Source: DASQHL01 sp963843685 (GTDB taxonomy: Bacteria; Chloroflexota; Dehalococcoidia; DSTF01; JACRBR01). From it: a stretch of 64,000 bases of DNA. The position numbers and the translations under genes are program-made. The stretch lies in the NCBI GenBank assembly GCA_963843685.1, contig CAWJLO010000008.1, forward strand, positions 310,001-374,000, in the 5' to 3' direction. Shown in pieces: positions 7,952 to 15,036 of this stretch. Below the pieces are notes generated by a model that saw nothing but the letters and a program-made list of their open reading frames with translations, did not search any database and was not told the DNA's origin. Within the stretch, counting starts at the first letter, position 1, and the number at the start of each line of letters is the position of its first letter.

Positions 7952-8533
7952 ATGAAGCGAATCACGCGCGCAGTTCGTCGGTTGGCCGACGAGCGCGGCA
8001 TTACGGGCCTGGAGACGGCGATCGTGCTGATCGCGTTCGTGGTGGTCGCGGCCGTCTTCGCGTTCGTGGTGTTGAGCACGGGACTCTTCAGCGCCGAGCG
8101 CGGAAAGGAAACCGTGTTCGCCGGGCTGGGGAAGACGCGGGGGTCGATGGTGCTGACGGGCAACATGCTGGCCACGACGGACACGACGAAGGTGACGAAC
8201 CTGACGTTCGACCTGACGCTGGCGGCTGGGGGCGACGCCGTCAACCTGGACGAGTCAGCGACGAGCAACAGGACGGTGATGAGCTACCAGGACAACCTGA
8301 TTTCGAAGAACAGCGTCGACTACACGACGAGCGTGATCACCGGCAACAGCGACAAGCTGCTCGAGAAGGGCGAACTCTTCGAAGTGGACGTCGACGTGAC
8401 CGCGATCTCGGGTGTGACGCTCCGGACGAACACGACGTTCTCGCTTGAACTCAAGCCTCCGACGGGATCGTACCTGGTGATCCAGCGGACGACACCCGCG
8501 TCGCTGGCGCGGACGATCGTCAACCTGTACTAG
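7952..8533 (+). CDS. arlB: Archaellin 5 (most divergent paralogue)
   Basis: A 193-residue archaellin with signal MKRITRAVRRLADERG and the conserved ITGLETAIV helix, ending STGLFSAERG. It departs from the other four: FAGLGKTRGSMVLTGNM instead of YAGLAKTRGSMELTGGV, a rewritten middle region, and an ending VNLY rather than INLN. AGAAGGACGCA precedes the ATG. As the copy nearest the accessory genes and the most different, it may be a minor or cell-proximal filament segment, by analogy with hook-like archaellins in some archaea (inference only). Confidence 0.9.
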   Translation: MKRITRAVRRLADERGITGLETAIVLIAFVVVAAVFAFVVLSTGLFSAERGKETVFAGLGKTRGSMVLTGNMLATTDTTKVTNLTFDLTLAAGGDAVNLDESATSNRTVMSYQDNLISKNSVDYTTSVITGNSDKLLEKGELFEVDVDVTAISGVTLRTNTTFSLELKPPTGSYLVIQRTTPASLARTIVNLY

Positions 8534-8548
8534 CGCGCGGGCGCACGT

Positions 8549-8570
8549 GAGGCCGGAGAGGTCCGGCCTC
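8549..8570 (+). terminator. Hairpin between archaellin 5 and the ArlC/D/E-like gene
   Basis: GAGGCCGGA pairs perfectly with TCCGGCCTC around GAGG, with no U-tract. It ends 19 bases before the next start codon, so it could attenuate transcription and keep motor proteins below archaellin levels. Confidence 0.5.
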
Positions 8571-8589
8571 CGAAAGGCGGAACGAGTCT

Positions 8590-9264
8590 TTGGAACCGCA
8601 ACAGCTGGCAACGAAGGTCGCGCAACTCGAGTCACGGGTCGCCACGCTCGAAGACGAAGGCAAGATCGTCAAGGGCGAGGTGAAGCAGATCCTGACCGAG
8701 ATCCGCAGCGTCATCCTCGTGCGGGACAACCCGTTCGAGAACGAGGGCATGAGCGCAGGGCGCGGCCCGACACCGGTGACGAACATCGTGTCGCACACGC
8801 AAACAGATCCGCAGCCGCGACCGAAGCCCGAGCCGATGGCCGCGATCGAGCCGGAGGAGGAACCGGAGCCGGAGCCACAGAAGCCGGCGCCCAGGCCCGA
8901 ACCGCCGAAGGAGCCGGTGATGCTGCGGCCGCACCCGGAGCCGCCACCGCCGGCGCCGGCACCGCCGGAGCCCGAGCAGCCGCAGTGGAGCCTGCTGACG
9001 ATCGCGGGCCTCTCGGCGTGGGCGGAAGAGGCGATGCGCCGTCTCGGTTCGTTGCGGCTGGAGATCCTGCTGGACCTCTGCGAGGCGGCGGGGCACCTGA
9101 CGCCCGAAGCGCGCGCGGCGCTCGCGCGCGTGACCGAGCTGGACATCGCGGAGCCGGCGCAGACGCCGTCGACGAACGAGACCGTCGTCATCCTTCGGCA
9201 GCTGGACGCGCTGGTAAACGACGATCAGGACTACGGCGAGCCGCGGCTGCAGCGGCGGTTCTAA
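8590..9264 (+). CDS. ArlC/D/E-like archaellum accessory protein
   Basis: A 224-residue protein with a TTG start after AAAGGCGG. Residues 1-45 form a coiled coil (LATKVAQLESRVATLEDE). A Pro/Glu-rich linker of about 80 residues follows, then a compact helical segment (about 135-190: LSAWAEEAMRRLGSLRLEIL, then GHLTPEARAAL). The W/L, G, L and R spacing resembles the shared ArlC/D/E domain, which in archaea links the motor to the chemotaxis switch. Position between archaellins and ArlF/G fits the archaeal operon order. Similarity is at pattern level, so the subfamily is open. Confidence 0.6.
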   Translation: MEPQQLATKVAQLESRVATLEDEGKIVKGEVKQILTEIRSVILVRDNPFENEGMSAGRGPTPVTNIVSHTQTDPQPRPKPEPMAAIEPEEEPEPEPQKPAPRPEPPKEPVMLRPHPEPPPPAPAPPEPEQPQWSLLTIAGLSAWAEEAMRRLGSLRLEILLDLCEAAGHLTPEARAALARVTELDIAEPAQTPSTNETVVILRQLDALVNDDQDYGEPRLQRRF

Positions 9265-9304
9265 CAACCGTGGCAGGCGGACCGAGGGTTAGAGGAGCGG
9301 CGAC

Positions 9305-9784
9305 ATCGACAAGGCAATCACGACCATCATGCTCACCGTCGCGGCGATCGTTGCGATCGTGGCGGTGGCGAACGCCGTCCTCCCTTCGGTCGACAGGACC
9401 AGCGGTGCGCTGATCTCGGCATCGGGCGCGGTGCAGGATCGGATCTCCAGCCAGATCAGCCTGATCAACGCGACGGGGCAGGACGGAGATCCGGACGCCA
9501 AGGCCTGGATCAAGAACGTCGGCTCATCGACGATCACGCCGCTGGAGCGCGTGGACGTCTTCTTCGGTCCTGGCAGCGACTTCCAGCGCATCCCGTACGG
9601 GGGCGCGGGCTGCACGGCTCCCTGCTGGGAGTACACGTTCGAGACGGGCACCACGACATGGGTGCCGACGGCGACGCTGTTCATCACCATCCACACGGGG
9701 ACGAACCTGGCGGCGGGGACCACGTACTACGTGCAGATCGTCACGCCGAACGGGATCAGCGATTCGAAGACGTTCACGGTCTAG
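9305..9784 (+). CDS. arlG: ArlG-like archaellum stator protein
   Basis: About 159 residues: an N-terminal hydrophobic helix (DKAITTIMLTVAAIVAIVAV), then a beta-sandwich with KNVGSSTITPLERVDVFF, WVPTATLFITI and YYVQIVTPNGISD, the pattern of ArlG. In archaea ArlF/G form a periplasmic stator that binds the S-layer. The frame opens at 9293 with no ATG, GTG or TTG before 9329, which lies inside the helix. GAGGAG at 9292-9297 sits 7 bases before ATC at 9305, so an AUC start is proposed; starting at 9329 would lose eight residues of the helix. The next gene follows 9 bases later. Confidence 0.65.
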   Translation: MDKAITTIMLTVAAIVAIVAVANAVLPSVDRTSGALISASGAVQDRISSQISLINATGQDGDPDAKAWIKNVGSSTITPLERVDVFFGPGSDFQRIPYGGAGCTAPCWEYTFETGTTTWVPTATLFITIHTGTNLAAGTTYYVQIVTPNGISDSKTFTV

Positions 9785-9793
9785 GAGGGCGCC

Positions 9794-10306
9794 TTGGAGA
9801 ACAGCATCCCCGCGCTCCTCATCGCGACGATCCTGATGCTCTCGACCGTGCTGATGGCCCGCGGAGGCTTCCTGGGGGCAGACGGGATCAACCAGTCGCT
9901 GAACCAGTCCGAGGTCCGGCACGGGGCGCAGAACCGCACCGAGCTGACAGTGACGGACTCGACGATCGACCCGACGGGGGCGAACATCACGATCACCGTG
10001 CGCAACGACGGGTCGACGCCGGTCGCGGCGTTCGCGCAGGTCGACGTGATGCTGCAGTACTTCGACGCGGTGGGCACCCGCTACGACGTCTGGGTGCCGT
10101 ACACGGCCGGCGCGCTTTCGGCGAACACGTGGACCACGGGGACGTTCACGAACGACGTGATCCAGCCGGGGATCCTCAACACGGGCGAGAGCGTGGAGAT
10201 CCTGATCCGGGTGAACCCCGTCGTCGGCTCGGGCACGACCAACCTGTTCATCATCGGCACCGAGCGCGGCGTGACGTCACAGACGTACTTCGCGGGCCCG
10301 CCGTAA
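9794..10306 (+). CDS. arlF: ArlF-like archaellum stator protein
   Basis: A 170-residue protein starting at TTG, placed right after GGAGGGCGCC. A short N-terminal hydrophobic helix (IPALLIATILMLSTVLMA) leads into a Thr-rich beta domain containing NITITVRNDGSTPVAAFAQVDV, typical of the ArlF/ArlG immunoglobulin-like fold. It lies between arlG-like and arlJ, as in many archaeal operons. The F versus G labels of the two neighbours could be exchanged. Together they would anchor the rotor outside the membrane; what they bind in a bacterium is unknown. Confidence 0.6.
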   Translation: MENSIPALLIATILMLSTVLMARGGFLGADGINQSLNQSEVRHGAQNRTELTVTDSTIDPTGANITITVRNDGSTPVAAFAQVDVMLQYFDAVGTRYDVWVPYTAGALSANTWTTGTFTNDVIQPGILNTGESVEILIRVNPVVGSGTTNLFIIGTERGVTSQTYFAGPP

Positions 10307-10322
10307 GGGAGCTGACGAACAC

Positions 10323-11945
10323 ATGGCGATGGCGATCCTGACGAAGTTCATGCCCGGCGGAAAGACGGCGCGGCGCAGCGACGCGATCGAAGAAGCCGCG
10401 AACTGGCAGCGGCCCTCGTCGCTGTTCAAGCCGGAGTCGACCGAATACGACCTTGTGGCGCAGCTGACGTACATGTCGGCGCTGGCGACGGCGAACGTCG
10501 GCCGCGAGAACCTCTTCCAGAAGACGGCCGAGCTCGGGTACAGCACGTCCGGGTACTTCCAGCGCGTGCACCTGGTGGCGCAGCGCCTGAACTACGACTA
10601 CGCGCGCGCCTGTCAGCTCGTCGCGGACTCCACGAACAACGAAGTGGTCCGGAGCCTCCTGCTGCGCTTCTCAAGCTCTCTCGCCTCGGGAGAGCCGGAG
10701 ACCGTGTTCCTGGCGCGCGAGACGGAGATCACGCTAGAGCAGTACTCCCGAAAGTACGAGCGCGACCTCGAATCGATGCGCAAGTGGACGGACGCGTACG
10801 TGGCGCTGATGGTGTCCGTGACGCTGGTCGTCGTCGTGTCGCTGGTATCGATGATGATCTACAGCGTCGGGACGGTGTTCATCCTGGGCATGGCGACGGT
10901 GATGATCGGCATCGCTGCGCTGGGCGACTGGATCATCTATCGCACGTCGCCGGTCGAACCCAAGACACATAAGCGACCGGAGAAGTCGCGCACCCAGGAC
11001 CAGATGTTCTCGGCGGCCAGGGTGCTGCTGCCGGCGGGCGCGCTCATGGGCGCGGTCGTCGGCTTCGTGTTCAGCATCGGAGCGGGCATGGTCGCCGCGG
11101 GCCTGACGGTGGCGCCGGTGGGCATCATGGCGTTCATCGACGACCATCGGGTCGACCAGCAGGACAAGGACGTCTCCACGTTCCTCCGCTCGCTGGGATC
11201 GATCGTGGGCGCGATCGGCACGACCGTGACGGAGGGCCTGGAGCGGCTGAACCAGCGGTCGCTGGCGTCGCTGGAGCAGGGCGTGCGGCGGCTGCACGTG
11301 CGGCTCCGCTCGGGCATCCGGCCCGATTTGTGCTGGGACCGGTTCATCTCGGAGACCGGCAGCGAGCTGGTGGACCGATCGGTGAGCACGTTCTGGGACA
11401 CGATCAAGCTCGGCGGCGACCCGGACCAGATCGGCTTCCTGTCCTCGCTGTTCGCGCTGAAGATCTCGCTGATGCGGGAGAACCGCAAGCTCGTCTCCCA
11501 GACCTTCATGTACCTGATGATCCCGCTGCACGCGGTGCTGATCATCATCCTGCTGTTCGTGACCGAGGTCATGGTGGTGTTCGCGTCGCAGCTCAACAAC
11601 ATCCAGACGCAGGCGCTGACCGGCGCTGATCCGACCACCACGGGCGGCACGGACGTCACCAACGTGCTGGCGTTCGCCTCGCCGGACATCAACTTCATCC
11701 GCGGCTTCGCGCTGGTCGTCGTACTGGTGCTGACCGTCGTCGATACGTGGTCGCCGCATGCGACGTCGGGCGGCCATCACCACAAGGTGTGGCTGTACGC
11801 CGCGGTGATGCTGTTGATGTCCGGCCTGGGCCTGATGTTCGTACCGCACATCGTGAGCGGATTGTTCCACAGCGTCGCCGGCGACGTTTCCAGCAATCCG
11901 CTGGCGAATCCGACGACGACGGCAGGCGGGGTCACGACGCCGTAA
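10323..11945 (+). CDS. arlJ: Archaellum platform protein ArlJ
   Basis: A 540-residue polytopic membrane protein with two T2SF-type (GspF/TadC) modules. Cytoplasmic helical segments (about 60-155 and 265-395) alternate with membrane helix clusters near 160-205, 225-265, 400-425 and 465-515. The paired modules, the length and the position after ArlF/G match ArlJ, which anchors the filament and is driven by the ArlI ATPase. A second in-frame ATG lies two codons downstream; GGGAG lies 11-15 bases upstream. The C-terminus has a short periplasmic Thr-rich tail. No arlI or arlH is adjacent, unlike the usual archaeal H-I-J order. Confidence 0.85.
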   Translation: MAMAILTKFMPGGKTARRSDAIEEAANWQRPSSLFKPESTEYDLVAQLTYMSALATANVGRENLFQKTAELGYSTSGYFQRVHLVAQRLNYDYARACQLVADSTNNEVVRSLLLRFSSSLASGEPETVFLARETEITLEQYSRKYERDLESMRKWTDAYVALMVSVTLVVVVSLVSMMIYSVGTVFILGMATVMIGIAALGDWIIYRTSPVEPKTHKRPEKSRTQDQMFSAARVLLPAGALMGAVVGFVFSIGAGMVAAGLTVAPVGIMAFIDDHRVDQQDKDVSTFLRSLGSIVGAIGTTVTEGLERLNQRSLASLEQGVRRLHVRLRSGIRPDLCWDRFISETGSELVDRSVSTFWDTIKLGGDPDQIGFLSSLFALKISLMRENRKLVSQTFMYLMIPLHAVLIIILLFVTEVMVVFASQLNNIQTQALTGADPTTTGGTDVTNVLAFASPDINFIRGFALVVVLVLTVVDTWSPHATSGGHHHKVWLYAAVMLLMSGLGLMFVPHIVSGLFHSVAGDVSSNPLANPTTTAGGVTTP

Positions 11946-11956
11946 AGGAGAGCAAC

Positions 11957-12412
11957 ATGCGCGGACCGTTTCAACGCAAGAAGGCTGATGAGGAGAGTCA
12001 CATCGACCGTCGGGAGGTCGAGGCGCTCCTGCCTGCATCGGTGCGCCATCCTGAAGCGAACCGCTTTACGCCGTTGGGGTCTGACTTCGACGGCGACGAC
12101 GCGTCGGACGAAGATATCGAGTTCCTGACGTCGCTGGTCGACTCCGTGGAGCGCGAGCGGATCGCGCCGGGGCTGCCTGCCGCTCGCCCCGCGCCACCGC
12201 CCGCCCGAAAGCCGGCGATACCGGTCGTCGCGCCGGCATCAGACATGGACGTCTTCACGCAGCCGGACCACCTGCAGCTCTTCCGGGACATGCAGCCGGA
12301 CGACAAGGACCGCAGGACGACCAACATCACGGTCGACGACGTCGACCTGGGCGACCTGTTGGAGGACCTCTCCACCACCATGGCGGCACTGCGGCGACGG
12401 AAGGCAGCGTGA
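11957..12412 (+). CDS. Unknown acidic protein in the archaellum operon
   Basis: A 151-residue protein not recognised as a known family. It starts at ATG after AAAGGAGAGCAAC, 11 bases after arlJ, and ends 7 bases before the amidase gene, so it is almost certainly co-transcribed with both. It has an N-terminal charged stretch, an acidic segment (SDFDGDDASDEDIEFLTSLV), a Pro/Ala linker near 80-95, and a C-terminal acidic amphipathic helix (DDVDLGDLLEDLS) ending in basic residues. There is no signal peptide or membrane helix, so it is probably cytoplasmic. A motor-switch or adaptor role is conceivable but unsupported. Confidence 0.65.
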   Translation: MRGPFQRKKADEESHIDRREVEALLPASVRHPEANRFTPLGSDFDGDDASDEDIEFLTSLVDSVERERIAPGLPAARPAPPPARKPAIPVVAPASDMDVFTQPDHLQLFRDMQPDDKDRRTTNITVDDVDLGDLLEDLSTTMAALRRRKAA

Positions 12413-12419
12413 CGTAGCC

Positions 12420-13433
12420 GTGGGGCGCTGGGCATCCTGGACGCTCGTGCTATCGATGCTGGCGTGGACGGGGCTCACCGCCGCGGTGGGCTGGTACATG
12501 TTCCGGGGCAGCAGCACGCCGGCGGCGGTCGCGGCGAGCGACGTCGTGTTCGACGTTGCCGGCCCGAACGCGCCGCACCAGGTGCATCACTTGACGCCGG
12601 AGCAGGCCAGCGCGACGCTGCCGTCGCTCGCGCCACAGCCCACACCGACGCGCTCCACCGGCGCCGCCAGGCCCGCGCCCGCGTACGCACTACCCGTCGG
12701 CCCTTCCGCCAACGTTCAGCCGGTCGACCCGAACCACATCGCGGCGCCGCCGACAGTCGCCCATCCGGCAAGCAAAGGCGTGGTGGTGCTGGACCCGGGG
12801 CACGGACGCGGCGATCCAGGGGCGGTGCACTATCTGCCGGACGGATCGGGTCGTTGGGACATCACCGAAGCGGACTCCAACATGCTCAACGCCGAGCTGA
12901 TCAAGAACGATCTCGTGGCGATGGGCTACACGGTCTACCTGACGCGCGAGGACGGTGAGAACGGCCCGGGAGGACCGCTGCCGCTGCAGTTCATCACGTC
13001 GGACCTGTTTCGGAGGGTGGCCCTGGCAAGGTCGGTGAACGCGGACGTGTTCCTCTCCATCCACGGCAACGGCGCGACGGTGCACTCGATCAGCGGCGCC
13101 GAGACGTGGTACTGCGGCAAGCACCAGGAGGGCGCCGCCAACGAAGAGTTCGCGGCGATGATCCAGCGCGCGATGATGGACGCGCTGCACGAATACGGCT
13201 ACTTCCCGCCCGACCGGGGGCTGGAGGAGGACGCCGAGGCGCACCATTCGGGCGACTTCTGCCAGTTCGTCGTGACGCGGGAGACGCCGGTGCCGGCGGC
13301 GCTGCTGGAGTTCCTCTTTCTCACCAACGACGACGACGCGCACGTGCTCCTGGACCCCAAGCTGCACGAGATCATGGCCCAGCACGTGGCCGGCGCGATC
13401 GACGCCTTCCTGACGTCGAGGCGCGGGCAATGA
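12420..13433 (+). CDS. Membrane-anchored N-acetylmuramoyl-L-alanine amidase (Amidase_3)
   Basis: A 337-residue enzyme starting at GTG. An N-terminal membrane anchor (about 5-25) and a Pro/Ala linker (about 35-118) precede an Amidase_3 domain. Zinc ligands and catalytic residues are visible: DPGHG (near 125), the glutamate of ITEADSN, SIHGNG, and LLEFLFLTN with the catalytic Glu. Such enzymes cut the amide bond between muramic acid and the stem peptide outside the membrane. It lies 7 bases after the unknown operon protein. An amidase at the end of an archaellum operon would make sense as a bacterial addition that opens peptidoglycan for the filament (inference). Confidence 0.88.
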   Translation: MGRWASWTLVLSMLAWTGLTAAVGWYMFRGSSTPAAVAASDVVFDVAGPNAPHQVHHLTPEQASATLPSLAPQPTPTRSTGAARPAPAYALPVGPSANVQPVDPNHIAAPPTVAHPASKGVVVLDPGHGRGDPGAVHYLPDGSGRWDITEADSNMLNAELIKNDLVAMGYTVYLTREDGENGPGGPLPLQFITSDLFRRVALARSVNADVFLSIHGNGATVHSISGAETWYCGKHQEGAANEEFAAMIQRAMMDALHEYGYFPPDRGLEEDAEAHHSGDFCQFVVTRETPVPAALLEFLFLTNDDDAHVLLDPKLHEIMAQHVAGAIDAFLTSRRGQ

Positions 13434-13470
13434 GCCCGCGGCGTCCTCGCGAGTGGCGCCGAGCGGCGAC

Positions 13471-13476
13471 TACACT
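13471..13476 (+). promoter_or_regulatory. -10 box of a probably leaderless ribokinase transcript
   Basis: TACACT ends exactly 6 bases before the ATG at 13483 and there is no Shine-Dalgarno sequence, so transcription would start at or next to the A of the start codon. Confidence 0.5.
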
Positions 13477-13482
13477 GGGTCG

Positions 13483-14407
13483 ATGATCAAGATCGCCGTG
13501 CTCGCCAGCTTCAACATGGACCTCGTGATGCGTACACAGCGCCGGCCTGAGCCGGGCGAGACGCTGCAGGGGGAGTTCCGCACGTACCTCGGCGGCAAGG
13601 GGTTCAACCAGGCGATCGCGGCGCGGCGACTCGGCGCGACCGTGGAAGTCGTCGGACGCGTGGGGGCCGACGAGTTCGGGCGACGGTTCCTTACGGCGCT
13701 CGACGACGAAGGCATCGACCGGGCCGGGGTCATTGTCGATCAAGAACACGGCACCGGCGTCGCGAGCATCGTCGTCGACGCGGACGGAGAGAACGCCATC
13801 ATCCAGGCACCGGGAGCGAATCGAGCCGTGACCCCGGGGCAACTTAGCGGCGCGGCAGTGGCTGTGCGACGACGCGGCTGTCGCGATGCTGCAGTTGGAG
13901 ACGGCGATGGACGCCGCAACGGAGTTTGCGCGCCGCGGCCGCGAGGCGGGCGCGCGCACGCTGCTGAATCCGGCGCCGGCCGCGCCGGTGCCGGCCGAGC
14001 TGCTACAGCTCACGGACGTGCTCGTCCCGAACGAGATCGAAGCGCGCACGCTCACGGGCATGGCGGGCGAAGGCGTCGACGGGGCGCTGGCGATGGCGAC
14101 CGCTCTCCGGGGGCAGGGGCCACGCCGCGTCGTGATCACGCTGGGCGCGCTTGGGGCGGTAGCCGTTGAGAACGGCCTGCGTGTGCACGTTCCAGCGCCT
14201 CAGGTAACCGTCGTCGATACGGTCGGGGCCGGCGACGCGTTTTGCGCCGCGCTCGCTGTGCGTCTGGGCGAGGGTGCGTCGCTCGAAGGGGCCACCCGTT
14301 TCGCCTGCGCGGCGGGCGCCATCGCCTGTACGCGCGCGGGCGCCGAGCCTTCGATGCCACGACGCGAGGAGATCGACGCGCTAGCTGCGAGAGGGGTGCA
14401 CGCATGA
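13483..14407 (+). pseudogene. rbsK: Ribokinase (PfkB family), frameshifted
   Basis: The sequence encodes a full PfkB kinase, which phosphorylates ribose with ATP, but in two frames. Frame one from 13483 carries the sugar-binding GGKGFNQA and runs to GANRAVTPGQL. From about 13847 the frame shifts by +1 and continues AARQWLCDDAAVAMLQLE to the anion-hole motif DTVGAGDAFCAA and the stop at 14407. One extra base near 13843-13847 explains it. Since both halves stay well conserved, a sequencing error or recent mutation is more likely than an old pseudogene. It overlaps the isomerase gene by ATGA. Confidence 0.8.
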
Positions 14408-15036
14408 ACTTCGACCGCGACCAGGAGCGGCACATCCTGATGGGCCGCCAGGTGATACGAAACGAAGCGCGGGCGCTCGGCGACGCCGCCGACGGGTTGG
14501 GGCACGACTTCGTGCAGGCGGTGGAGATGGTGGCGCGGGCAACGGGCCAGGTGCTGACGATGGGGATCGGCAAGTCGGGCCATGTCGGCGCGAAGATCGC
14601 GGCGATGCTGTCGTCGACGGGCACGCCCGCGTCGTTCGTGCACCCCGGCGACGCGATCCACGGCGACCTCGGCGGCCTGCGGAAGGGCGACATCGTCATC
14701 GCCATCTCGCACAGCGGCGAGACGCCCGAGATCGTGTCGCTGTTGCCGGTGATCAAGGGGTTTGACGTGCCGATCATCGCGATCACAGACGTCGAGCGGT
14801 CGACGCTGTCACTGGTCGCCAACGTGGCGATCCTTCCGGGGAAGACGTCGGCCGCCGACCCGATCGGGCTGGCGCCGACCGCAAGCACGGCCGCGGCGAT
14901 GGCCATCGGCGACGCGCTGGCGCTGGCTGTGGCGCAGCACCGGGGCTATACGGTCGCCGACTTCGAACACCACCCTGGGGGCGCACTCGGCAAGCTGATG
15001 GAGTCGGTGTACGGCCGAGTCGTCTCAGACGAGTGA
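14404..15036 (+). CDS. SIS-domain sugar-phosphate isomerase (KpsF/GutQ type)
   Basis: A 210-residue protein with one SIS domain: GIGKSGHVGAKIAAMLSSTG, then AISHSGETPEIV and the C-terminal FEHHPGGALGKLM typical of arabinose-5-phosphate isomerases (KdsD/KpsF/GutQ). Those enzymes interconvert ribulose- and arabinose-5-phosphate. The usual CBS pair after the SIS domain is absent, so it is a short form. It overlaps ribokinase by 4 bases (ATGA), suggesting a pentose-phosphate role. Its 3' end overlaps the convergent MFS gene by 12 bases. Confidence 0.8.
   Translation: MNFDRDQERHILMGRQVIRNEARALGDAADGLGHDFVQAVEMVARATGQVLTMGIGKSGHVGAKIAAMLSSTGTPASFVHPGDAIHGDLGGLRKGDIVIAISHSGETPEIVSLLPVIKGFDVPIIAITDVERSTLSLVANVAILPGKTSAADPIGLAPTASTAAAMAIGDALALAVAQHRGYTVADFEHHPGGALGKLMESVYGRVVSDE

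Noticed and set aside
4222..8533. Reading the five repeats as type IV or Tad pilins
   Set aside because: The mature start ITGLETAIVLIAF, the helix sequence and the following ArlC/D/E, ArlF/G and ArlJ set match archaellins, not bacterial pilins (no Phe1/Glu5 arrangement or minor pilin set).
13840..13890. Programmed +1 frameshifting in ribokinase and the other shifted genes
   Set aside because: The four shift sites share no slippery motif, stop codon or stimulatory structure, and the genes are unrelated; sequencing error is simpler.
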